A DNA stretch of 64,000 nt from Diphasiastrum complanatum (Eukaryota; Streptophyta; Lycopodiopsida; Lycopodiales; Lycopodiaceae), in assembly GCA_029204225.1 (NCBI GenBank), contig CM055095.1, positions 70,455,957 through 70,519,956 on the forward strand. Reading direction: 5' to 3'. Below the pieces are notes generated by a model. The model was not told where the DNA came from. It was given only the letters and a program-made list of their open reading frames with translations, and ran no database searches. The first letter of the stretch is position 1. Each line of letters begins with the position of its first letter. Below are positions 11,878-23,575 of this stretch, piece by piece. The position numbers and the translations under genes are program-made.

Positions 11878-14689
11878 TTCCATCTATGATCGACACCTTA
11901 CAACAAGATCGATACCATTACAGCAAAATGCTCTTCGTGTGTCCCTTAAACTTTGAAAAATCAGCCTTCCTGTCCATTATGAGTTTGATTCAATCAAATA
12001 AGGGGCAAGAACATCACTATTTTGAGGAAAGTAAAACTACAATAATTATAGCTCAATCATTATGCGTTCCATCATGGACCAAAGATAATTGAAGCATAGA
12101 ATCCATATAGAGTGACATACATGTAACCCAAGATTATGGCAAAACCACAAAAATTAAGCTATAAATCCATTAGAGAACATGCTTTCACTGTTGATGACAC
12201 AAAAAATGCAAGTCCAAAAACAATATAATCAATTAGTATTAAATGTCAATAGAAAGACACAAAAACCAGCATAGATATCACAATAGGATTGGATTCATAT
12301 GCATTGAGGCCAAGAGACCTAGAATTCATCATCCCAATGGCAGCCCTCACATTCACAAGAAGAGTGGAGGAGCTCCAATATTCTTGCTATGTCAATGAGC
12401 CAAAAGATCCTAGCATTTTTTACTATTGACTATTATAGACAAAGCCCATAACTAAACTTAACCTCATTTAGTAGCTTTGAGGGCTCTAGGGATTCAGCTT
12501 CATTTATTAAGGTTCATAAATCTTTTTTGGCCCAGTAAAATTTTAAAACACATACTCAGTGTATATAGGTTATATTTACAAAGCTCTACCCCTACTTGAA
12601 CATTTTTGTCATAAAAAATTGAGGTACTTCGACATTAGTCTTTTGCATGTCATCTGGTAATGTTAAGTAGGAATTGTTGAAATTGTGGATTCAGATTGTG
12701 GTAGATCGCTCCATCAGTCAACTATCGGTCCATAAAATTTTACCCCATCGACTTTGAAAGATTGTTGAAGAAGAAATTGATGATGCCCAATATTGCTTTA
12801 TTGAAAGCTAAACTTTGTAAGGGTTAACATATTGCAAAACACCAATACCTTCATTTGTCTGCTTCCTCATCATCATTGCAGCTTGAATTGATCATCCCAT
12901 GCCTCATCAAGTTTTTGTACATTATCCAATTTCACTACTTGGACCAAGTCTTCAAGCTGAGATATAGTCATGTTAGATCGATATTCCATTAACATTTGCA
13001 ACTTGATTCAATAGTTCTAATTCTGCAGTACTTGGTAGCAAATTCATGGTTCTTTCTTAGTCAGGACACTTTACTTCAAACAAGTGAAGTATTCCTATTG
13101 TTAACGATGTAGAAGCAATCCGTGCCTTTGGTTGTACCGAGCCCCACACCCGTTGTTTTTGTTCCTCCCATTTTTGTTTTGTACATTCTCCTTTCCTATT
13201 CTTCTCCTTTCTTCTTCCCATTTACTTCTTATCAGCTCGTCTCCCTTTTCTTATCCTCATTTCTTTTTCTCACAACCATTCACAGAATACTGCATGTCGC
13301 ATAAAAACCTGTAACAATGAATGTGGTTGTGATTGTTGACGCATTTCTACAGAAGCCCTAACACGTGGCTATAGGCCTTAGACATAACATTGCACATAAA
13401 ACATCGGCTCAAAACCGAACATTGGATGGAACTAGTTAAGTGAAGTTGTGATCGTATGCCACTATTGAATTAGTATGCCGAAGTGAAAACCATTTTGGAA
13501 TTGAAATGTTCCATAACTCTAATGCGTGCCTCTTGAAAATCTTCCCAATACCGTACACAACAATTTTAAATCATTTGCCACCAATATCTAAAATGTTCAC
13601 TAAAGTTGATGCAACAAGTTGAACGATCACTTCTTGTTCCCAACGTTTGTACTCAAAAAGAGTGCTGAAACTTTACATTGAATTTGACTGTCCATGGAAC
13701 AATAAATACCTCTTTGAATACATATGTCTCTTTGCAATGACTTTCCACCCCTCTGCACAATGCTGACACATAAGCTGTACTTTCAGAGTGACACAATGAG
13801 TTGAACCATAACCTAACAGTTCGGGTCGACTATTCTTGAAGGAAATCTTAGTTGCAGTGACCTTCAGTAGCGGTTTGGGTCACTTTCAAAGTCAATTCTC
13901 AGGCTCAGAGGAAACTTTTCAATTGACCCTTGCCAAAAGCGGTGTCTCTGCAAAGACGATTCCCCTACCAAAAAAATGTAAATCAAACTAACAAATGAGG
14001 CTTCAAAGCAACCGCAGATTTCAGGGAGGTTGTAAACATTCAAAACGTTTGATATAATCACATGAAGGCCCGCTCTTGTTACACTGGTTAAGCTCTGTCA
14101 ATGGACCGTGCATTAACCACATTAGCAGAAAAAAAAAGATAGGAATATAGGCATTAGCACTAAGACTTTGGTGTCAGCAAGTCAGATTTGGTCGAGAACT
14201 TTGGAGTTTGGTTTCACGATGTCAAGATAGACGCGTACATGGTTGAATTCACCTCAAAAATTAAGCACTCATATGATATCAAGAAGATTTGAGAATGTTT
14301 GCTTCATCAAATCTAAGAACAGAGCTTTTTTACTAGTAATCTTTTTATCAAATCAGAAATCTACAGCCTAAGCAACCAAGTCACTTTTGACGGTCATTTC
14401 ATACCCATCTTCGTAGATATATTAGTTTTTGTACCCTTCGTGGTTTTGTTTGTCCTCTTTACTTTTGTAATCTTATTTCCAACCGTTGCACCTTCATACA
14501 GTTATTGTAAAGTGAAAAGTTGGAGTTAGCAGTAACACAAACTAGAAGACGCCAAACATGAAACATTCCATTTATCAAATTACGGCGGTATAGGATTCTT
14601 CAGGAAATTTACTGATATGTCTCTAGAGAAGAAAAAATTGAGGGAATGAAAGCTGTACTCTGATAATCAGCTCGGATTGCTTAATCCTA
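11876..14689. other. Upstream flank of the carboxylesterase, no gene
   Basis: No supported coding region. 13170-13300 is T/C-rich and yields two overlapping 60-codon low-complexity ORFs that I reject. No clear TATA box could be assigned to the carboxylesterase. An upstream 5'-UTR intron is possible but not visible. Confidence 0.5.
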
Positions 14690-15107
14690 CACAAAAACTC
14701 ATTGAATTGCGAACAGCTCACATAGCTACCATTGAAAGCAACCAACCTAAATTCACAGGGATCAAAAGCAGCCTCGTCTAATTGATTGCAGGTACAAGCT
14801 GATTCGAAGACGTGCCGTGCCTCCTGCTGTAAACTGTCGAGCTTAAATGCGAAGATCGCTTGTTTCTGTACACTCGTAAAAAATGTAGAAGCATACAGAT
14901 TTCTGTTTCAACAAGAACACAGAAAGGGTGAGCACAAAGGGGCAGCCAGCGAGCGATATGGGCATCTAATAATAATGCCATCCATGCCTGTGCATTTTGC
15001 ATGCCAAGGAATTGTGGCAGGTGCATTCATATCACATGAATGCTAATAAATATCTCCACTTCAAAAATCCGTGCTTTCATACTTGGAAAAGAAGAGACTG
15101 AGAGTAT

Positions 15108-15131
15108 GAGAGAGAGAGAGAGAGAGAGAGA
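15108..15131 (+). repeat. (GA)12 microsatellite
   Basis: A perfect GA dinucleotide run of about 24 bases in the middle of duplicated segment copy 2. Confidence 0.9.
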
Positions 15132-15166
15132 TAAGGACTAGGTGGCGGGAGTGAGCAGCCACTACC

Positions 15167-15447
15167 GGCTGTAGCATGCAGCCTTCATGCACGGAGCCGC
15201 CCTGCGGCGAGGTGCATTGAAGGCTGCCTGCTGCTAGTAGGTAGCAGATTTGCTCAAGCCTGCTAACCGCCCTGGCTGTAGCATGCAGCCTTCATGCACG
15301 GAGCCGCCCTGCGGCGAGGTGCATTGAAGGCTGCCTGCTGCTAGTAGGTAGCAGATTTGCTCAAGCCTGCTAACCGCCCTGCGACGAGGTGCATTGAAGG
15401 CTGCCTGTTGCTAGTAGGTAGCAGATCTGCTCAAGCCTGCTAACGGG
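15167..15447 (+). repeat. GC-rich 107-bp tandem repeat with internal hairpin
   Basis: Two full units start at 15167 and 15274 (107 bp apart) and are nearly identical. A third, shortened unit follows 70 bp on (CCCTGCG at 15200, 15307 and 15377). Each full unit contains GCAGCCTTCATGCAC and, about 20 bases later, its near reverse complement GTGCATTGAAGGCTGC, with a GC-rich loop. A second imperfect palindrome, CTGCTGCTAGTAGGTAGCAG, follows. The composition is far richer in G+C than the surroundings. Confidence 0.9.
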
Positions 15448-15714
15448 CATAATTGAAGTTTGAGCCTTTCAATTGAAAGACCTAAACTAATATGAGTTTA
15501 AACACTTGTGGTCAGATCCAATTAAAATCTGCCACCTGTCCACTATGAGCCCAAACACCAATTATGAGAATAAGTCAAAGCACAAGTGGACCTTTCCATC
15601 ATAGATAATTAGGGATTGCCTTCTCGTCTCCCAATACATAAACTACATCATAAGTCTTTGTAGGCCATGGTAAAGCCCATGCTCTCCCGACGACGCGTCG
15701 TAGCGGTGAGACGA

Positions 15715-15890
15715 GAGGGTGGGCCATTATATTAGTAGTTGTGAGGTGAGAGGACAGGCCATTATATCAATAGCTGTGAGGTAAGAGGACAGGTCATTAT
15801 ATCAATAGCTGGTGAGGCAAGAGGACAAGTAGCTTGTGAGGTAAGAGGAGAGGTAGTTGTGAGGTGAGAGGATGGGCCATTATATCCTCA
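15715..15890 (+). repeat. Short tandem repeat of GTGAGGTGAGAGGA units
   Basis: Units of roughly 35-46 bp carrying GTGAGGTRAGAGGA, often followed by CATTATATCAATAGCT, repeat four to five times with length variation. The last unit leads into the block shared with 1981-2031, so the expansion happened inside duplicated copy 2. Confidence 0.75.
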
Positions 15891-16060
15891 CCATGGGCTG
15901 AGTAACACCCATTAATGTACATAATGCGTGTTAGGAAAATCTTGAACGAAGTAAAAGAAAAGGCTTGCCAACTAAGCAAGAATCATTCAGAAAATGGGAC
16001 TCCTTATAATGTCACTTTCTTCACATTGAACACTTGTTCTTGATTCACCAAGCCAAAAAA

Positions 16061-16062
<2 letters not shown>

Positions 16063-16108
<46 letters not shown>
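16063..16108 (+). repeat. (TC)23 microsatellite
   Basis: A perfect TC dinucleotide run of 46 bases. Confidence 0.95.
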
Positions 16109-16112
<4 letters not shown>

Positions 16113-18484
16113 GATAAAAATAAGATCATTTGAATTGTCATAAAGAGAAAAGTTAATGGCATTAAATAAGCTCAAAGGTTTACTTTGGACTTCTTCGAAA
16201 AAACTCATATTAAAATTAAAAACATCTTTTTCATTCTACAAAAGACAAAACTTTGAAGAGTGTTTCGTTTTAAAGGGGTCATGCCATATATTTTAATGTG
16301 TTGAAAATGCAACATATATTGCATTTGAAGGGTACAAATTTAAGTAATGTGTATAATCTCCCCACCCTTAGATCCTTGGGAACCCACCATTGTCACTAAA
16401 TTGATTGTGTGAAATTGTGTGAAGTACATTGATCCTCATATTTTAAGCATGACCACACTCCATTCTTGTAATTCAACAAAAAAAAAAAAGGCTTACTTAG
16501 CAATGAGTGAATTTTTTTTATCAATCTATCATTTGAAGCTATAAAGTCCAATGATATTAGATTGAGAATAGGGGCATCATTCAATTGGGACTATGCTTCA
16601 AGGCTTTCTAAAAAGGAGGTCCATACTTTATGAGCCTAATGGTTAATTCAATGACACATCTACTAATGGCTCATTAATAATAAGTGATTGTCCTTTATGC
16701 ATATACTTGGATAGGATTTTTAATTATGTTCATGAAGGCCTACATTCAAATATTTATTGTTCTGCATTTGATGTTTGGAGCTATGAGCTTCCTCTTGATG
16801 AGGCCCAATTAAGGATGTAAACATTGTACATGATGATGCTAGTGCAAATTGACCATCCATTGCAAGAAAAGAAAACAAGTCATTGTGGCAAGCCACTCCT
16901 GCATGAAAGTGCTCCACTTAATTGTCACTTTAGCCAATGCTCCCTTTGTTTATAATAAATGAGACTTTGTTTACATTGTGCATCAATATGTCGCTTAAAG
17001 TCTTGCGACTTTAATTGCTTTTGGGACCTTCTGGGGCATAAAAAATGTGTGCTATTTTTATTCTCTTACACAAAAAACTAGGGCTTTCTCTTGGCTTTGA
17101 AAACCATGGAGAAACCCATATTTTTCAACGTGAAGCATAAAAATTTTATGGTAATTTTCTTGAAGATGAACAAGAACATTATGCCCAAGTCTTTACATAT
17201 TCTCATTTGATTTTTGGTGACCACTTAATTGCAACAACCATCAATATGTACACTTTTTTAATTATTTGCATTAAATTGTAGCCTTACTTGTGAAGATTAG
17301 TAAAATTATATCTTCTTGTCTCGAGTTTTGGGGCCATGCCTATGTTATTTCCATTGTAAACTTTATTGTACATAAAGGTATGTGAATTGAGCACATAACC
17401 TTCTAGAATATGTCGAGTTTGAGTTAGGTAGATTCAAATTTGATGTCATGCAAAAGTTTAGATTACATGCATGCAACATGCAATCAGTGCAATTTTGAGA
17501 GATGACATGCAGTACATGCAATATCCATGCATGTAGTTATACATGTTATTGGCTGATTCTGACGAATACCCAAGATACTCGGACAGAGCAACTCAAGAGC
17601 ACCTCTCACCTTAGACCGAGGAGGTCTCTGTGTAAGCCTCATGGTGAATCCCGGAAGATGGAATGACCATGTAGGAACTAGTATTTCTAGGCAAATGTAT
17701 TAAATGCAAGTAGACCCCTCTTAAAGAAAGTACAGTGAGCCACCTTTTGATGGTGACCTCTAGTGGAGAGCATTATTTCACTTGTAAATTGTGAAATGTG
17801 AAAATTCCACTAGGATGCCACCTAAGGATCTCTCTTGCTTATTTAAGAGACTCCCTCTTTGAGTAGAGGAGCTTTTTGCATTGTATCTACTCCATGCTTA
17901 ATAAGAAGATTTCCCATGAGTTTGATGCTACACTAAGCTCCTTGATCATGATGGTTTTCTTGAGTGATGCCCCTATGATCATGCCCTTCCATTCATATTG
18001 TGTGTGTGATTTAGAGTGGATTAGTTTTCATGCTTTCCTAGTTGTGAATTAGATTTCATGTTTTCTTGTGGATTAATGTAGGAGCCAGCATTCAAGTAAA
18101 CTAAATAGGCTAAAAATGTGGCATAAATCTTACATATTCTCTAACATTCTAGTTCTTGATGTTCTTGGGATTTGTGAGGTCTTAAACTTTTCATTTCACA
18201 CAAATTATTGTGTCTGAGTTGAAAGTAAGTTCCTAGAGAGTTTATCAGTTCATTGAAACTCGTGGGAGAGATAGACTTCATACTTGCATGTGCTTCATTT
18301 TTTATGATTGAAGCAAGATCCAAATTCAAGATAGATTGATTTTTTCAATTGAGATCTAGATCTCACATTCTGTTGCTAGATTTCATAGGTTGGATCAACA
18401 TTATAAAGGTTAGATCCTAGGTCGAGATAACAAGCAACATTTTCAACTTCATCTTTGTCATTACTAGAATTTCTCATAGAGAAA
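16109..18484. other. No gene; possible decayed LTR before 18.4 kb
   Basis: No coding region. 17620-18120 has LTR-like features: a CTTATTTAAGAGACTCC core-promoter-like stretch near 17840 and TTTGATGCTACA downstream. It also lies about 400 bases before the copia gag. I could not find matching termini or a PBS, so this is only a possibility. Confidence 0.35.
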
Positions 18485-19560
18485 ATGTCTTCATCTGGTT
18501 CACATTTCTTGGAGCACAGTGAGAGATTAACATCTTCCAATTATGCAATGTGGAAGATTAGAATGGAATCATTATTGATTCTACAGGATGTAATTGACAT
18601 TGTGAGTGGAGCTGAAGAAGAACTTGCAACACCTAATGAAGTTGTAGCATTCAATAAAAGGACTAGAATTGCCCTTCATTTCATAAAAATGAATGTTACA
18701 AATGAAGTGTTAAGAGAGATCAGTACATGCACCACTGCCAAGGAGGCTTGGGACACTCTAAAAATAATCTATGAAATTAAGAATATTTTTAGATTGCTAA
18801 CACTTAGAAACCAAATCTTTCTAAGTTATCAAAGAGTAGATGAGAGTGCTTCATCTTATGTAATGAGAGTAAAGGATCTTCATTAAGAGTTAGCTAGTAT
18901 TGGAGATGCCCTTAAGAACACTGAACTTGTTCAAGTAGTCCTTAATGGACTTAGATATGAGTCTGACAATATTGTACAGACTTATGTTGTCAGGGAGGAA
19001 CTTCCATCTTTGGAGACACTACAAGGTGTTCTCATTGCTGAAGAAAGCAGGCAAGAGAACAAGATGCTGAGGATCAACAGACTTTCATTGAAAGATGGTG
19101 GAGATGACAAAGCACTCTTCATAAGGGACAAGTCAAGAGGCAAGGGCAAAGGTCAACAACACTTCAAAAAGGACAAACCCAAAGAAGGTGGTGAGGATCA
19201 ATCCTCACAAGTTGCAATATCCAGTGGCAAGAAGAAGCTGTCAAAGATCAAATGTTTTTTCTGTGGCAAGAAAGGCCACTATGCATCAAACTGTTTCAAG
19301 AAGAAGAACCAATCTAGGCAAGCTAATCTTACTAATGAGGATGAGTGTGAGGGTGCTGAGAGTGAAAGAGAGGATTCTAATGATGTCTAGCTTTTCATCT
19401 TTTCCTTTCAAGAATGAAGAAATCTGGTGGATAGATAGTGGGGCTAGTTCCCATATGTCTAGTTCTAGAAACTCTTTCAGAGGACATTTTCATGAGATGA
19501 AGCTAACCTTGAAACTACAGAGATTGTTACACATTACAAAGTAGGAATATGGAGTCCGTT
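18485..19560 (+). mobile_element. Ty1/copia gag and protease remnant
   Basis: The reading frame starts MSSSGSHFLEHSERL and carries the copia Gag fold (TSSNYAMWKIRMES, then ALHFIKMNV, EAWDTL), followed by a zinc knuckle CFFCGKKGHYASNC (CX2CX4HX4C). After a frame change comes the aspartic protease start WWIDSGASSHM with the catalytic DSG intact. One in-frame stop (18884) and a frameshift near 19380 break it. I chose the Met at 18485 over the upstream one at 18455 because it matches the usual Gag start. Homology stops near 19560; integrase, RT and the 3' LTR are missing. The Gag resembles that of the element at 53690-59714, so they belong to one lineage. Confidence 0.88.
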
Positions 19561-20584
19561 AAGGTATGATGTTGTATCTTTTCTAATGATTACACTTGCA
19601 ATAGCTATGACCTTAGTGGCTACTTTGTAGCATAAGGATCAAGATAATGAATGTGGTCCTCTACAATACCTAAACAAGCTAGACATCTTATGTTATCTCA
19701 ACATGGCACTCCTACTTCTACAAGCACTATACTTATTTTTTTTAAAGCTAATTTCATTGTACAATCTGGTTATCTCAACTTAGAAAGGAATAAGTGTATT
19801 GCATTATGCACATGTTTACCTTACAATCACATATGAGGAAGACTATTGCGTCACTAAGTTCATGGATAAGAATGAGGACACCAAACATTGGAAAAATTGG
19901 TTGTGATATGCTTTATGATTATATGATTTAAAGATCAAATTAGAGGAATCTTGATTTTAGAGGAATCAAATTTGGTGTCTATAGCTCAAGCTAGCATTCG
20001 TTTCCTCGTCATTTGACATGGCTCATTGAGTGATCAAAATCAACCAATATCGATTTTCTCACATTTATATAGCTTGAGTAGGCCCCTAGTCAATGGAATT
20101 GACCTCTATGTGAAGATTTTGTGAATCACTAAGATCCAAAATCATCTTATGATCTTTGGTTTAGAAAGACAACACAATTTACACCATTTGCAATATAGAA
20201 AATCAACATCTACTTAATGAAAGAGATGCAAACTCAACAAGATCTTGATCAAACATCAAACTTATGATAAAATGAAGTTGTTGTCTGTGCAGAAATAGTA
20301 AGTTACTATATTTCACACATGTGGATCCGAATATCGACAAAACAATGCATTCTACACACAAGATTGCAAGATATCATCAATATAGTGTACCAATGGATAG
20401 ATGAACCCAAGAAAACTCATGTATAAGCATGAAATGAGATGAGAGAGAGAATAATCATTTCTCCCACAAGTATACATCTATTTATAGCAAGTACAAGCCT
20501 CATTAATGAGCTTGGTTTCCCTCCATAGAAACTTCTAGATCAAAAACCCTACTACAATATGAACTAGATTCAATGTATCTACAT
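19561..20584. other. No gene seen
   Basis: Sequence between a copia remnant and a gypsy remnant. It has no domain and no recognisable termini, and may be decayed retroelement UTR. Confidence 0.4.
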
Positions 20585-21265
20585 TCAAAACACCGCATAG
20601 ACTAGCATCCGTTTCCACCAGGAAAGATCTATAGGGTCTACTATATGTAAGATAGGGGTTGTAGACACTAACATCTTCAAAGCTTCAAAGCTTTGATTCC
20701 ATACAACAAGTGGATTGATTTTCGAATATCTTCTGACTTTTTTCTTATTACCCTTTTTAGTTTTTCTTCTGGCTTTCTTCACTCCCTTAAGAAGATTCAT
20801 TAGAGGCAATGCAATTAAGGCATAGTCTTTAATGAATTTATGGAAAAAAAAACTTGTGAAGCTCAAAAAAGACTTAACTTCCCTAATGGTTTTCAAGATA
20901 GGCCAATCACGAACTTTCTGGACCCATAGTCGATCTCAAGACCTCGATCGAAAATGATAAGTTCTAAGTACTGGAGTCTTATCTGAAAGAACTCACACTT
21001 AGACTCCTTAGCATAAAGCTTTGCCTGTCTTAGATGATCTAAGATTGTACGCAAATGCACCTCAAATATCGTTTATCATATGTTGGAAGGTTGTCGGGGC
21101 ATTAGTTAGACCAATGGGTAAAACGAAAAATCATAATGGCCATACCTAGAATGAAAACCAGTTTTGGAAACATCCCCCTCGTGTATTCTAGTTTGATGGT
21201 ATCCCAACCTAAGGTCCAATTTGATGAAATACTTAGCACCATTCAATCGGTCCATTAAGTCATCC
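20585..21265 (-). mobile_element. Ty3/gypsy RT (second half) fragment
   Basis: On the minus strand the text reads MDRLNGAKYFIKLDL..GYHQ, then the frames for GLTNAPTTFQ and, at 20585-20896, REVKSFLSF and the RT/RNase H connection with AAP-like and PILHI motifs. These are standard gypsy RT landmarks in the right order. Frameshifts and stops make it non-functional. It is the continuation of the pol fragment at 22865-23460; about 1.6 kb of other elements (21266-22864) lies between. Confidence 0.85.
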
Positions 21266-21270
21266 ATCCC

Positions 21271-21400
21271 GTTGGATTTCTATCCTCTCCATCCCTATTC
21301 TTTGTTTATCTAGATCCATTCATTAAACTATTCCAAATATATGTACAGTTGCATACTCTACAGAAATACAAATGAATCGGTGACTGACCAATATTCGGCC
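21271..21400 (+). repeat. Copia LTR fragment, family of 47181-48103
   Basis: Begins GTTGGATTTCTATCCTCTCC and follows the start of the LTR at 47181 for about 130 bp with few changes. The rest of that LTR is not present. It marks a truncated insertion inside the gypsy RT. Confidence 0.85.
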
Positions 21401-21816
21401 ATACCCTTGGTCCATGTTTTAGAACTATCCTATTCTTCACAATTAGGACTCTCAATTATAGTTAATCAAAACTTGCTACTTTAGTTTTTAGTTTATATAT
21501 GATTTTTGCCTTTTGCAGTATCTTTAAGTTGAGAAATATATGAAACCCTAAACTATTTCATGTCTTTTTCTTGTACATCTCACTAGTCCACTTTTGTCAA
21601 TTATCGTAGTCTTTAGTTATTATCTTTCTCTAATCAAAGTTGTCTTGATTTGTAAATTAATATTGGGTACATTCTTATTATCTTTATTTCTGATTTTTAA
21701 TCGAAGAATTGATACACCTCCACAAGATAGGAAAAAGGAACAGAGGATCATGAGTTGTCACAAAGGCAAGAACCGACGTACAATGACACAATTTGATAAA
21801 TTGTTCGGATCATCTT

Positions 21817-22563
21817 TGTAGTTGGTTTCTTTCCTTGCCTATCCTCAACCCAAGATCTAATGAATCTAGCATCGAGGAGATGAAGTTAGTTGTCACACGT
21901 AGATTCGTTCCCATGAGAGCGATAGCATAGTTCAGATTTCAGCATTAATGGAAGATTCACATCTAACTCTACCATCCATTAAGCCTAAGCATTAACACTA
22001 CATCCATTAACACTAGATCCACAATGAAGATAGCTTACTCTTTCTCTCTCTCCCTTTCTCTCTCATAAAAAGTATAAAAATATGCAATCCCAATAACAAT
22101 CAGATCCAACAATTAGCAAAACACAATAAAAGCATGAGAGATGGAGAAAAAGTGATAGAGAACAAGGACATTCATAAATCCTATTCACAGGAGAACCAAT
22201 CTGCTTCATTGAAATGAAGATATGTACATGTGTAGAAAACTCGAGTTGGTCCTTTTTTATAATAGAGAGGAGGACCTGGCCTCTGAATCCTATTGGTCCA
22301 TTTCTGCCTCCCTAATTATTCAAATTTAACAAAGAGTGAGAACCATCCAAATTGGAGGGAAACCCAACTTTATTCACTAACTTAACATTTAGGCCCTGCG
22401 ACATTAAAAGTCCCGCAAAAAGGCCTAAAGTCCGTTTATTGACTTTCTAATTGATTAAATAACTATGTGATCATTGGGTTGGACTTACACATGCAGGGTG
22501 CCAAATCCCTCTCACTTATTAACTAGGGTTAGGGTTGTCTTGGGATCCGCAAACTCTCCAATA
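21817..22563 (-). repeat. Gypsy LTR, family A, copy 1 (3' LTR side)
   Basis: One of four copies of a 700-760 bp LTR (others at 32046, 35107 and 40529). On the minus strand it starts TATTGGAGAG (TGTTGG in the other copies) and ends ..CTACA. A purine-rich tract (GGTGGGGGATAC on the minus strand) abuts it at 22564-22576, so this is the 3' end of a minus-oriented element. About 200 bp of that element's internal 3' region follows to the right. Confidence 0.88.
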
Positions 22564-22864
22564 GTATCCCCCACCAAAACTGGTGGCAGTCCCACGACAC
22601 CTGCGAGATGCAGTTACTATGGGCTTTAATGTGATTCTGCCTGATGAATCTAATTGCTAGTTGCTGTCAGTTCTGACTGTTTTCCTGAATCCTGAAGAGC
22701 CTGATAGATAAAGTTATTCTTACAATTACATACCTTGACCAAATCGTTTCATCATTGGTGTTCCTGGATGTCAATTTACCCAAATATCTTTGGATAACCA
22801 GTTATGTCGCTGTAGTATTCATCGTGAACTTTATACACTAGTCTATTTATCATCATACATACAT

Positions 22865-23460
22865 TTACCATACAATCATTTTATTAATCTTTTTGTAATC
22901 GACACAAAGACGAATACCACCATCTTTCTTGCCAGAAACAAGAGCTCCTTATTGGGCCTAATGTGGCCCTTACGTAATAGCTCCTAAGTTGCCTAGCAAC
23001 TTCATCTTCTTCCTTCAGGCTCATCCTGTAGGAAAAAAAGTGATACAAGAGAGCTGTTGAGAAGAAGATCTATGTGACGGTCTACTCCCCGTGAGGGGGG
23101 AAGACCCTCAGGCAACTGCTCAGAGAATATATCACTATATTCCTCCCTACGTCTTCTAAATATTTTGTCCTCAGGTGTAGATTCTAGATTATCATCTAAA
23201 AAAGACAATGCTTTAGGGAAAGACGATACATCAACATTGAAATTATGAGTAACAAAAGAATCCGTGTACGATTCATCTTTCAAATAACATAAATACGAAT
23301 GATACTTAGAATCCAAAATACATTGATTAGCCTCATGAGCAGTTACAAAAGGTAGATCAGGCTCATTGCCTTTAAGACAAACCATAGAGCCATTATGCAA
23401 GAAAGATATACTTGAGAAACAGATTGGGACATAGCCCGCATTTCGGTCTCCACCCATTCA
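22865..23460 (-). mobile_element. Ty3/gypsy protease-RT linker and RT start
   Basis: The 23002-23457 ORF contains EYSDIFSEQLPEGLPPSRG, the sequence that joins protease to RT in plant gypsy elements. It is followed on the minus strand by LRKGHIRPNKELLFL and a degraded DYK.INK motif. The frame then breaks near 22865, where other element DNA begins. The RT resumes at 21265, so the two fragments are halves of one gene. Confidence 0.85.
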
Positions 23461-23575
23461 TGTTTAGCTTGCATGTCAACAATCTGTTGCTGCAACAAAT
23501 TAATTACACGTGCCATATCTCCATATCGGTCCCGACGGGACTTGGAACTCGAGTTTCTTCCATAGGAGTGTCCAT
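23461..23575 (-). pseudogene. Gypsy gag start, truncated
   Basis: A start codon at 23573-23575 (minus) begins MDTPMEETRVPSP. After a frame change it reads INLLQQQIVDMQAKHEW, a coiled-coil-like Gag N-terminus. Within about 40 codons the text joins directly to the protease/RT linker, so most of gag, the zinc knuckle and the protease core have been deleted. Confidence 0.55.

Larger units (their letters stand above)
14690..15935 (+). repeat. Duplicated segment, copy 2
   Basis: This is the partner of 1190-2035, in the same orientation. It shares the block starting ATTGCGAACAGCT (14705), the TGTCGAGCTTAAATGC block (14835), a GA microsatellite (15108-15131) and the terminal ACCATGGG...CATAATG block (15889-15929). 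It is longer than copy 1 because two sets of tandem repeats (15167-15447 and 15715-15890) have expanded inside it. Confidence 0.7.

Noticed and set aside
13122-13314. Two overlapping 60-codon ORFs
   Set aside because: Low-complexity T/C-rich sequence read in two frames.
15167-15447. CRISPR-like array
   Set aside because: Units are contiguous tandem copies without unique spacers, in plant nuclear DNA.
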